From Cryptomeria japonica (lineage: Eukaryota > Streptophyta > Pinopsida > Cupressales > Cupressaceae): 64,000 nt of DNA. The DNA is taken from NCBI RefSeq assembly GCF_030272615.1, contig NC_081414.1, forward strand, positions 661,490,438-661,554,437, read 5' to 3'. This document shows, one piece after another, positions 23,955 through 34,520 of the stretch. The notes under the pieces were generated by a model, which saw only the letters and a list, made by a program, of their open reading frames with translations, was not told the origin of the DNA and made no database searches. The stretch's first letter is position 1. Each line of letters opens with the position of its first letter. The position numbers and the translations under genes were made by a program.

Positions 23955-26645
23955 AATAATACATTGCTTAATCTTGCATGTAAGTTACACTATTCTGTTA
24001 GGCCCAATATAGAAAGCTAATGTACTAAGAGGGGAGGGGTGAATCGGTACTCCAAAACTTTTCCTTGATAACAACCTTACTATTATGCATAAACAGAATA
24101 GTGCAGTAACATAAAATAAAACTATAATCAACAAATAACAATCATACATGATTCACTCCATAATGCATATATTTTGGTCACGCAGAACCTCTTGCCTAGA
24201 GAGAAAAACTGTAGTGGGGATGGCACCCACAACTTCACTACTGCAATAATAAAGAATTCTCAGCTAGAGCTACATTTAGCTATTTCTGATAGCTTACCCT
24301 GTTAGGAGTATTAAGATCAATTAGATCTACCTTACTAAAGGATTTTTACAACACTATATAAGTGTAGCACCTGGTTAAAGGATTTACAATTTATAGACTT
24401 GGTTAGAGTCTTTTACCCTGTTAAAGGTTTCTCTTACAACTTCAAAATATTACAATATAATCATTACAAATATCTGCAACTTTACATCTGAAATGCTAAA
24501 GCAGATTCTATGTGCTCTGAATAAGATTACCTAGCTTGTAGCATACCTCGATAACCCATAATGAAACTTAGTAAACCCTTCTGTTTACTCTGTTCTTCGA
24601 CTGTTCATTGATAACCTTCTTGGTGACCTCTCTGTGTCTCTGTAACAGTCTTCCTTCATGCATACACACTGCTATCTCATTGCATCTCATACCATATTTT
24701 TTCTAACCCTAGAATCATGTTGTATATATAGATCTCTTACAGCGGTGATCTGATTCATTGCTTCGATCTTACAAAAAGATTCTTCGAATGAATAACTAAA
24801 GAAAATATCTCATAGGTTAGATTGGCCTTGTAATCATACATAATCTCCTAATGCAATTCCCAATGCAAAAACGGTTAGATGTGCCTCGATCTTGTAACAC
24901 ATTTTCATGTGCATGTCCAGGTTCAATGTATCTGGTAAAATGTTTCACTCGATGAATATCAACTCGGTGAGTTAACTTTACCACTCAGTAGCCATGAAAA
25001 TTTACTCAATAAACAGCTCGATGAATACTGTGTTCTGTGACTGCTTTCTTCAGTAACCGACTAGACTGTTCATACCGACTTCTCTATGTGTACCGACTAC
25101 ATGATTCAGTAATACTAACTGACTAGAATATAGTATGACTTTGGATATGAAACTAATGGCAATTTGATAAGTAGTAACATATTCTTGTATCATTATTTAT
25201 TCATTAATTACATTTATTGACGTCTTCATCATCTCCATGCAAGTTACGCGTTTAATTATTAATATGCGAGTTTCACAATTATCATTATTATGTAAGTTAT
25301 GTTTCAAATTTTGAATATTAAATAATTTAGTTATGGTTTTATTTCACGTAGTTCATCAAGTAGTTATTTCAATTAATTAAGCTTTGTAATGTCTAATTAT
25401 GTACATTCACTTCGTAATTGTTTTCAAGCATGATGTTTATCATAGCTTCTTAGTTAGAAAACTAAATAAAAGAAGTCAGAAAACCAAAACCTAGCAGCGT
25501 TCGGTATTTATGGTGCCTCTGGGTCATGCTTACGGGTAATGTCATCATGTTGAACTACTGCACTTAACAACTAATAAAGCTGCATCAATGACGTTTGTGG
25601 CATCATCCCTATAAATTATCGGGGAGTAATAAGGGATACTTGGAAGCTAAAATCCAAGGGGCGGGTAATCCCCCTTGGATCGATAATCTAATAAGATAAT
25701 TCTAAAATGATCTTTCATCCGCTGAGTTAAACCATAGTAAACCCCTATAGGGATGATTGAGTGGAATGCTTTTATGAAATTGATTTAATCTCGAAGAGTT
25801 GTTGACAAATGAAAATTGGTCAAGGGTGACGCTTATGATAGGTATTAGGATCTAATTGTTTTAGGCCACAAGCAATAGACCATCATGAGCCTTTGCTTAA
25901 GTGCTACCACCGTGGGTAGCATCCACAGAGAAACTGTCTGGGACATTGACCCTAGAAAGGGTTGCGTACCCACAAATCAATTTACATCAAACCATAGAGT
26001 AGAAAATAGAACTACATACTTTATGCCTTTATTCTGTGCTAAAACGGGTATATAGGCAGTCTAGGGATGGAGTTGTCCCTAGTACTCAGGCGTTCGTGGG
26101 TGGGGTCTAGGCTTGGTAAGAAGAAGGATTGAGTAGAATCCTAATTTGAAAGATAAGTATAATAAAAAGGAAAAAGTAATTCAATGCATACTCAGAAGGA
26201 ATCCCGAATGGATTCGCTTGATTTCCTGGGGCCTTAAGCCAAATTCTAAGGTGGAATTCAAGCTTGTATTATGTTATTTTGATTACTCCTAAGGACGATG
26301 ACCTCAGTGCACTCCTATTAGAGGAGTGTAGTACTTAGTGAGTGACTCAGGACCCGAATGGTCCCGATGAGTCTAAGTCTCTGGCCAAAGCACCTCCTAT
26401 CCTAATTGGATAGATTCCTACTCCGTATGGGTAGATGCCTATCCCATATTGGATAGATGAAACCTCCTGCCCCGTATGGATAGATACCTAACCTGTATGG
26501 TTAGATGCTCATCCTGGATGGATGAATGCCTAATCCTAATGGATGGATGCCCAGAGTATGCGATTGAATCAAACACAAATGATTAAAGTAAACAAAACAA
26601 AAAAAGTGGTCAAATTTTGTTGGGTTAAGTAGGTGGGTTATTACA
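23955..26645 (+). repeat. LTR3 of array C, 5' truncated and split by D
   Basis: Sequence from 23955 matches LTR2 from 20352 (AATAATACATTGCTTAATC), so roughly the first 2.15 kb of the LTR is missing. The LTR is interrupted at 23996-25179 by solo LTR D and resumes at 25185. It ends TTACA at 26645, followed by the outer duplication AAGAA. The junction at about 23953-23957 has at most two bases of shared sequence, which fits an end-joined deletion that removed 3' pol and the LTR start together. Confidence 0.88.
23996..25179 (-). mobile_element. Solo LTR D nested in LTR3
   Basis: A 1,184-bp unit starting TGTTAG and ending AACA is flanked by the perfect 5-bp duplication TATTC (23991-23995 and 25180-25184). 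The interrupted LTR3 sequence continues exactly on the other side. There is no internal region, so it is a solo LTR left by LTR-LTR recombination. The left end carries the GAGGGGAGGGGTGAATCGG-type motif (24030-24048) shared with other copia-like LTRs here. Sense is inferred to be minus by analogy with B. Confidence 0.92.
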
Positions 26646-26745
26646 AAGAATTTGCACCATTTTTCACTCTGCTCCCTCCCCCTTTGATAGCAATGCCAAA
26701 GATAGGAATCCACCAAAACTTATATATAAGGATGTGTATAGTTGC

Positions 26746-29700
26746 TCACAAAATTTTGAAAATATCAGTAAAAGTTGTCCTTAGGGATAGAAAATGGTTA
26801 TCCCATGCCTTCTTCAAGCTTTCCAAAATGTTGATCATTCCGTTGAAAAGATAAGCATGCATCTTAGCTCCTTGTCTGTCTATTGAAACAAGCTTATTCA
26901 GAGCATCCTTAACATCTTGCATATTTCTCATCAAAGAATCTATCCAAGGAGTGATAAGATTCCTCACTTCTCCTAATCTACCCAAAAAAAATTCCTTCTC
27001 CTTGTTTAGACTCTTGATCTTATCTAATATGCTCAAAACTTGCGGTTCAAAATTGCTAGCCAGGACTGATTGAGGTGCATATGGCTGTGATATAATAGCA
27101 AGCCGGCCTTCACATTCTCTTATTTTCTTGTCAATGTCTATAGTAAACTTAGTAAAAATTGCACATGACTTGTATATATGACCCCCTTCATCAAGTGCAT
27201 CTTGAATACCCTTCATAGCAGTTACTAAACTGATTCTATCATCCTCAATCATCTTCAAAAATATTTTCAATCTCATAGCATTGAATTGATTCAAATATCT
27301 AGTATTTTTTGCCTTCTCCAAAGACTCAAAATGAAAACCTACAACATTTAGCATACTCTTAAGCTTACTGGAGGGATCTGATGTGTCTTGTTTGAAAGAT
27401 GGCAATTTTTTCTCTAGGACATCTCCTGCCAATGATATCAACTCTTTGTCAGTTGTATGGGACTTGAGTAAGTCCTCACTAGCTTTAGCTTAGGTGAGAT
27501 TTGCTAACTTAAGTGCTTCAATCAAAGATAAGGAACTCAAATTGATAGGCCCTTCACCAAAATCATCTAAATTAGTAGCAATTTGTTTACCTTTATCAGT
27601 TACAATGTCTCTTGCCACTGTCACCAGAGCCTGGTCATCTTTGTCCTTTCCTTTCTCCTCTCCTACTACCTCTACACTACCATCATTATCATCATCTTCT
27701 ACCTTATTTTCATCAACTGTCTCCTCAACTGCCTTTTGTGAAACAACTTCTATCATTGAGGGATCCTACTCAGCTTCACCGAAGGTATCAATGTTAGCAT
27801 TATTGTCATCAACTGCGGTATGCACCCTGGACTGCTCTTCTAAAATATCCTTCTCAGAAGATTGATATTTTTTCTTTTCAAGAAAAAATTCATGCACTTT
27901 TGGAATAGATGTATCATGTGATGGCTCTCCCGATTGAGTGCCATCATGTACTAGATTCACATAATATCTATGATCTATCAAAAATTGTCTCAAAATTGTC
28001 TCTGTCTCTTTGGTCACCTCATATATTTTATCGAGCATAAGCTTATTGACTCTCTTCTTACTTCGAAATCTTTCCTTTGACATATTTAATTGTCTAACCA
28101 AATCACTTTTAGAAATGATAGAGGATAGATTCACTAATACATACTCTTTTATCCTTTCATCCTCTAAACTTATTGTATGCCTCCTTGCATCCAAAATGTC
28201 ATACAAGCTTTTGGGTATCATGGATGAAAACTCTATTAATGCCTTACTATAAACACCTATATACTAAACAACTGCTTCTTCTAAATCTCTTTGATATTTC
28301 CCATTGAAATTTTCATAGTATATAGGCACATTCTTCAAATTACCATCCTTAAATACTTCATCAATTATTTATTTTAAGGTCATTGGGGGCACAACTTCAT
28401 AAATACCTTTAATTTTATCGGACTTCAGAGCTTCATATATTTCAAACTTTTGTTTCTTGTTTGCTCTGGCTCTACTGGATGGCTCAGCTTCAGCTCTTGG
28501 CTTTTTGGTTGGCTGGGCACCACCAGATTGAGGCTTCTTCACTACTCTGGCATAAGCAATTGTCTTCTTCACCTCTTTCACCGCTTCATCAACTTCAGTC
28601 TCTATATCCTCAATAGTGGCTATAACATACTCTCTTTTTGGCTTTTCCTTTTTCCTCTTCTCTGCTCCACTGGTTGACTTTGCTTGTGGCTTGGGTGGAG
28701 GGATAGGATTCTAAGCACCGAAGGTAGGTGCAGACTGAGATTATCTAGGATTTGATTGCTTGGGAGGAGTGGAGACATGTTTTGTCTTCTTGGGCTTTGT
28801 CATTTCCTCTTCCTTCGGTATTTTTTTCTCCCTATCCCTTGGCATAGCTTCCTTTGATATACCCATTTGCTCTGCTAGCTCCTCAACCTCTTTTCTGACT
28901 TTTCTCTTCCTTGTCAGATCAGTAAATTTCTTGTGCAAATCAAGATCTTTCTCTTTATATGTACCCAACCTCTCTTCTTTATCATCTACCGACTGACTCA
29001 ATAGGTTTTGATCATATGTGTCAAGTGTATTTGCATCCACCTCATACCCCATGGGCATGATCCAAATGGTTCTCGACACAACTGCCTCCATTTGACATTG
29101 ATCCTTGTCAACCATAAAGCAAATTGTTTTCTCATATTTTTCAATTATATCTTTTGGAATTATTTTTGTTTTGCATCATTGCTTGAAATGATTTGAAATA
29201 TCCCCACAAAGTAGATTTTTGGTGCTACAATATCACCCAAACCCTGCAAACCTTCCTTGATTTGTATTGCTATCGATTTATCATAAGCCCATTGAATATT
29301 TCCAATACCGAGGATTTCATTCATGAAATACAGTGCTAAACAAACAATCAAAGAACTGAATTTGAAAATATGTTTCTTATCTTGATTTATCTTCTTCAGG
29401 TTGCTCAATAGCTCACTGAGAAGCACTCCATAGAGATCATACTTCTTGTCCTCCTTAAGCATTTGATAAGCGAAAAATATAGCAATATCGGATACTGAGT
29501 TTTGTCTGCTAGATTGGTATACCTTATATCCCATCACCATTAAAGAAAATCTCACATAATGCTCTATGATATCGCAAATTATCATCGATTGGTTGTCATA
29601 TTGGGATCTAGTAATAGTTGTCATTGTTGTGTCTTGAACTTTCCTCAAATCGGGGATCTCACCGATTGCTTTCAAACAAGTTACAACTTGAATGGATTGC

Positions 29701-30096
29701 TTTGTGATCTTATACGGTCGGCCCAGCCATACAAACTCATTGTGGTTTTGACTAAGGATGTATCTTACCCATTCAGGTTCATCGAACACCAGAAAATGAA
29801 CAAAGTGGATAAAACCCTTGTCCTACAGTGACTTGAATTTTGGCTTCAAATTTCTCATTCCATCCATCATATGCTTGGTACAAAGTGATAGCATGTCCGC
29901 ATTTCCAAGCTCCTTGATGTAACAGTGGATGTAAGTCATAATGTCTTCATTATGCAGTACACCATATGAGATAGAGGAAAATGCACCTTTCAGATCATCT
30001 TCAACATATTTGAATGGATGTCGCTTAAAATGTGGGCCTTGCTCTCTCAATAATCTCAACTACCAAGGGAGTTGCAACACTAGATGTAGATGTCAT
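26746..30096 (-). pseudogene. ORF2 of element B: unknown protein with plant-transposon-like domain
   Basis: From ATG at 30094-30096 to a stop at 26746, about 1,116 codons, with two frame changes (near 30050 and 29140) and several stops. The N-terminal part (about residues 20-310) resembles plant 'putative plant transposon protein' domains: FVWLGRPYKITKQSIQVVTC, GEIPDLRKV, MVMGYKVYQSS, a YQMLKED helix, then IFKFSSLIVCLALYFMNEI. After it come K/E-rich linkers (GKDKDDQAL, DENKVEDDDNDGSVEVVGEE) and a long helical C-terminus (26746-27441) with coiled-coil character. No DDE, RT or nuclease motif is visible. It lies downstream of the gag-like ORF on the same strand, where an autonomous copia element would have pol. 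The same architecture appears in the retroposed copy at 3927-5803. Confidence 0.6.
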
Positions 30097-30448
30097 TTTG
30101 AAATTAGGATATGAAAAATAGTTCAAGCATGAATAAATACCTTCTCAAATTCAACCGGGTTCTAAGAATCGCTAATTGATCACTTCAAGCTCAGTTATCA
30201 CTGCTCAATCTCATTCACCTTACTCTTCTACTATTTCTCTTTTCTCGCAATGTAAAGAATGATTGATTGAAATGCCTTTGTATCCACCAAAAACCTAAAT
30301 TTAAGTTGTAATAAATGCACAACCCTAAAAAGCTTCCTAGATACCCTGCATCTACAAGAGTTCATCATTGGATACCCATATAGGAATGAAATCTTCTAAA
30401 TATCAACTGCACAACTAATCTCCATCATCTGCAACCATCCTCGACTAG
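30097..30448. other. Noncoding interval between ORF1 and ORF2 of element B
   Basis: About 350 bp without a coding frame separates the end of the gag-like ORF from ORF2. It may hold a leader for ORF2 or an intron-like region, but I see no decisive splice or promoter signal. Confidence 0.4.
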
Positions 30449-31689
30449 TTACAGATCTCTAAAAAAGGGGGTTCTAAAGATCTGCATGAAAAGCTTCCCC
30501 CTAAGGTCAAGTGCCTTAGTTACTAGATGAGTTTCCAACACCGGAATCAAGTGTGGATCCATTTTGGACATTTGAATCTTCCTTCTTAACCCACATCTTC
30601 TTATGTTTATCTCTAATCTTTTCCACTTTAGCTTTTCCCTTTTCATCTGATTTGTTCTTGTCTATCGGAGCATTCTTGCTTACATTCTTGCTTCTACAAT
30701 ATTTTGCAATGTGACCGGATTTGTTGCATGGATGGTAGAAAAAATTTCTCTACATAGGCCTGAAGTTCATCTAATTTGGTCTCATCCTATATTGGTTAGA
30801 AATGTGTCCAAACACTACACAAGCATAACATCTCTTATTCTGAAAATTGTTCATTACTGTTTTGCACATGTTTGACTTATGACCAAAGTTGTTGCATATG
30901 AAACATTGACTGGTAAAGGTTGGACCATTATTCATCATCTGACTATTCATCTTATTTCTGCAAATTTGACTTGCCATATGACCAAATTTTCCATAAACAA
31001 AACATTTACCATTGAATTTATAGGCATTAGGCTGTCTTACCGGAGGTTTCTTGTTCATCTTATGATTGCTTTGTCCAGAACCAGAGGATTATCCTTTCTC
31101 ATATCCAAGTCCTTACATGTCTTTCCCATGTCTCTGACTTTCTAGCATCTCATCCAACCAGGCTGAACTAGCTTTGAATTTTTTTTTATACTCATTAGCA
31201 ATAGAAAGCTCAACTCTCAAAATTATGATTTGTCTTTCAAGTTCTTGTCCACCATTCTTGTATTGCACCAATTCAAGCTTCAACTGATCATTCTCATAGT
31301 TCAATCTATAAAATTCATCAGATATGTCCTTCAATGACAGTTAGAATTTCTTCATTCTTCTTCTTGTCTTCAATCTCCTTTATTAGCTTCGTCACAATGG
31401 ATTGCATCTCATTTTGTAGGACTGCATTCTCTCTAGCAAGCTTCTTACATTCATCTGTCTTATCTTGTAGGGCTTGATTGTCAATGCTTTGTTCTTCTTT
31501 CTCCTTCAGTTTATCCATCAATTCCTTTCTCTTCTCTCTGGATGTACTCACTTGTTCTTTCATATTTTCAATGAAATTTTCAGCTTCTTCAAGACTTCTC
31601 CTCAAGTTACTCTTCTCTTTCATAGCTGCATCAAGATCTTCAAGTGCCACTATAAGTTGCTTCTGCAAACTGGAGTCCATTGATTCCAT
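30449..31689 (-). pseudogene. Gag-like coiled-coil and CCHC protein of element B
   Basis: The frame starts at 31689 and shifts once near 31320, with further stops downstream. The N-terminal ~190 codons are strongly coiled-coil (LRRSLEEAENFIENMKEQV, LKEKEEQSIDNQ). After the segment SSAWLDEMLESQRHG come up to four zinc-knuckle repeats. CFICNNFGHKSNMC is an intact C-x2-C-x4-H-x4-C. CFVYGKFGHMASQIC and CYACVVFGHISNQY have each lost one cysteine. A fourth near 30720 reads PCNKSGHIAKYC. A lysine-rich tail follows. CCHC knuckles bind nucleic acid in gag proteins, so this is probably the RNA-packaging protein of the element. Multiple knuckles in one gag-like protein are more than the single one usual in plant copia elements. 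Confidence 0.7.
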
Positions 31690-31734
31690 CTTCTAGATCT
31701 TCCTCAAGTTGTTAGACTTCTTCCAAGGAACTAA

Positions 31735-31746
31735 CCTCTGATACCA
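31735..31746 (-). promoter_or_regulatory. Primer-binding site of element B
   Basis: The minus strand reads TGGTATCAGAGG two bases after the 5' LTR end (31749), matching the initiator-Met tRNA primer site in 11 of 12 bases. It fixes the minus orientation of B. Confidence 0.88.
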
Positions 31747-31748
31747 AT

Positions 31749-32894
31749 TGTTGGAATCAATGAACACTAAGAGGGGGGCTGAATCAATGTTTTATAATTT
31801 TAAAACTTCTTAATCTGATTCTTAAGCCACCAGATGCATAAGAAAGAAAGTAAAGTGCAAAAACATAAAGCAATCAACCACACAACCATCAATATTTTTA
31901 TGTGGAAACTTGGAAAGGGAAAAACCATGGTGGGATTTTAACCCACAATATTATTATACTATGACCAAAAGTATCATAATATTACATAGAGGGGAATGCA
32001 CTTGCATTCAAGCACACTGCCTAGAGCTCACTACTCAAATACAAAAGGGTTACAACCCGAAGGAAGGCTCACTGCCTTACAGGCTATTACAATTTATTAC
32101 AATGACGAATGAACTTAAGTATAGCATCTCCATATGCCAAAAAGAAATTCCGATTAGGCTCAGATTAACTTCTACAATTGTTTTGTCTCTCTGCTCTATT
32201 TTCTTGCTCTCTCATACACCTGAGCACCAAAATCCTCAATTACACTCACCAACCTTCACAAATTCTCTCACACGAACTTCTTACACTAATCTCATATCAT
32301 AAAATGCTCAAGTGAATCAGTCTTATATATTTGCATCACAAAATGAATCATTTAACATGTCGGCTTCCAAAAACTACATAACACACAACATGAAATGTGT
32401 ATCACCAAGTCGGCTCAATCCATCCACAAATCTCTATGTGGACCCAAATATAATTATAGTAGAAATCATATGAGTCGGCTCAATCACCTTAAACACAAAA
32501 TCAATCACCGAAATCAACCCAACAATTTTGCATCACACATTACACCAAAAATAGCTTTGTTCTAACTGAATTACTGAATACTGAATCTTTAATCTTGCTC
32601 ATAGGTCAACACCAGATATTGGGATCATGAAATAAGCTACCTCGAACCTTGAATCATCTTTCTTAATCATCGCAACCAAAATTATATCACCAATATCAAG
32701 ATATGCACAATAATCTCATATTCTACTGATTATTATGTTCCACCTTCCAAACTTATGCCTTATGAATAATATGACTTCTAGTAAATCAAATCTATGTACA
32801 CCGGATGTGATTTCCAAACTGGGTTGCCATCAATGACAACTCCAAATCATTCCTTATGCATCAATCTTCACCAGAACAGTGTCTCTTGCCAACA
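31749..32894 (-). repeat. 5' LTR of element B (right copy)
   Basis: Exactly 1,146 bp, like its partner at 9315-10460, with the same TGTTGG...CCAACA ends and a primer site next to its left edge. A few percent of positions differ from the partner by eye. Confidence 0.9.
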
Positions 32895-33182
32895 CTTTTC
32901 TTCCCTTATAGTGGGAGGAATGAAAGAAATCCCAACAAGTTGAGAGATATATGATTCCAAGTGCTTTCCTTTATAGGATATAGGAGGTATTATTTTGGCA
33001 TATATAGGAGGAATAGAAGGATTAGAAAGAAGACTAGGTCAATTATGAGGAAGAGGAATATCCATGGGTGTAGGGTCTCTAGGTTTACTTAAAGTCGTTA
33101 TCATCTCATTTTTCCATTTTTTATAAGATAAGAAAAGGATGTCATTTCGAGGTTTTAAAGTCTTAGGTTGTTTAGGCCAAAA

Positions 33183-33351
33183 TTAATCAAAATTGAAAAT
33201 TGCATGCTTCATTGTGGGTTGGTAGATGCTATGATTAATTGCTATAATTATAGAAGGGATAGCTTTCATGGAAGAGAGCCAATGATGTCCCAACTTCACA
33301 CAAAGTTTGTCTGATGTAGGAAAAATAGAAAATGTGACGTCTAAGCATTTA
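33183..33351 (-). pseudogene. Protease C-terminal remnant of element A
   Basis: The minus-strand text DVTFSIFPTSDKLCVKLGHHWLSSMKAIPS matches the end of many plant gypsy proteases (the usual pattern is V.F.V.....Y...LGRPW....AVPS). The open frame extends upstream to 33506, but codons from 33357 on belong to the solo LTR inserted there, so that ORF is a chimera. The residual A sequence on the far side of the solo LTR continues from 34332. Downstream (32895-33182) the text goes on without a domain to the B insertion. The DTG-type active site is not identifiable. Confidence 0.55.
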
Positions 33352-33356
33352 GTACC

Positions 33357-34326
33357 TATTGGAAATTGACACTCATCTGGTGATTTCTGGTGGTTTATGG
33401 TGACTGATTTTTGGTTTAGGGTTTTCACTGATGGTAACTCTTTATGGAGATCTGATTCAGCAATTGTGATTCTTCCTATCCGGAAGTAGGTGTTAACCAG
33501 TAGCATGTTAATTGATATTTCAGGAAGAACAGAGAATTTTTGGGTCTGGAAGCCTTCTAGTGATTGCAGTGCATTGAATTGTGTTCTTGTTGATTGAGCC
33601 GACTTAGATACATCATCTTATTATCATTTTGGTAATCCTCATTTATCCTTTTGGATCCGATAAAGCTGACATGTATCTATATGTTACATCTTTAGGCCAA
33701 CATGATGTATTACCTATTTTGTGGTTACCATTATATAAATTTGGTGTGGGTTATCTTTATGGTGGATAATGTGATTGTATACGAGTGAGAGGTGATCGAG
33801 AATCCATTTTGGCATAGTTTCACATGCGCATTCTTGATCTGTTAGCTGACCGAGACAGTGTAAAGAGAAGAACAAAGAAGGTGATCTAGTTAGTTAATTT
33901 GTGCTCAAGTGGAACTCATCCAAGCATAGTAGATGCTATTTCAAAGTTCATACATTGTAATTAATTATTGTAATCAGTTGTGTAAGTCAGTGAGACTTCC
34001 CTGAGGGTTGTAGACCTCTGAGCAATTACATTTGAGAAGTGAACTCTAGGCAGTGTGCCTAAATGCTTGTGCATTCCTATTTGTAATATTGTTTTTCTAC
34101 TGGCCATAGTGGAATAATATTGTGGGTTCATGTCCCACCATGGTTTTTCCCATTTGGGTTTCCACGTAAAAATATCGGTGTTATGATCTTGTTGTTGTTT
34201 GTTATTTGTTTTTGCATTTCAGTTTTATGTATATTATTTCAGTGGTTAAAAGTTAAATTTGAAAATCCCTTTATCGATGGATCACTAATTCATCCCCCCC
34301 CCTCTCAATGATCCGTGATTCCAACA
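33357..34326 (+). mobile_element. Solo LTR inserted in element A protease region
   Basis: A 970-bp unit is flanked by the perfect duplication GTACC (33352-33356 and 34327-34331). Its right end reads GATTCCAACA, and its interior reversed carries the CCCCCCCCCTCTC and CACGTAAAAATAT motifs that correspond to the core of element B LTRs. Its left end TATTGG differs by one base from the canonical TGTTGG. Sense is plus, opposite to A and B. No internal region is present. Confidence 0.88.
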
Positions 34327-34520
34327 GTACCAACCTCAACATGAAGAGTAATAGAACCAATAGTATGACAAGAAAAACCATCTTACACCTTAACCTTACA
34401 TCAAATTTATCATATTTTATTTGATGCTTGATTGTTGAGTAAAAAGATGTTCTTCAATAATCACATTCACCATAAATACTAGATTAATGAGCACCCCTCG
34501 TGAGAGTTTGTCTTTGATCT

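Larger units (their letters stand above)
10566..26645 (+). mobile_element. Array C: tandem gypsy (chromovirus) with three LTRs
   Basis: The order is LTR1 (10566-14232), internal 1 (14233-18205), LTR2 (18206-21852), internal 2 (21853 to about 23954, truncated), LTR3 (about 23955-26645, 5' truncated and split by solo LTR D). The whole array, and not either unit alone, is flanked by the 5-bp duplication AAGAA (10561-10565 and 26646-26650). That marks one insertion event followed by tandem growth. Domain order (gag, protease, reverse transcriptase, RNase H, integrase, chromodomain) and the Met-tRNA primer site fit a Tekay/Del-like chromovirus. It sits in the 3' untranslated part of element B, in opposite orientation. 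Confidence 0.9.
9315..32894 (-). mobile_element. Element B: copia-like non-autonomous LTR element
   Basis: Two LTRs of exactly 1,146 bp each (9315-10460 and 31749-32894) bound the element, with TGTTGG/CCAACA termini. Next to the right LTR is a minus-strand primer-binding site TGGTATCAGAGG. Next to the left LTR is the purine tract ATAAAGGGGAAGAT, preceded by CATCAATG, an arrangement common in plant copia-like elements. Without the nested array C (10566-26650) the element is about 7.5 kb. It encodes a gag-like coiled-coil/zinc-knuckle protein and a long protein of unknown function, but no protease, reverse transcriptase or integrase that I recognise. The flanks (ATGCT and CTTTT) are not duplicates. 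It is inserted in element A. Confidence 0.85.
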
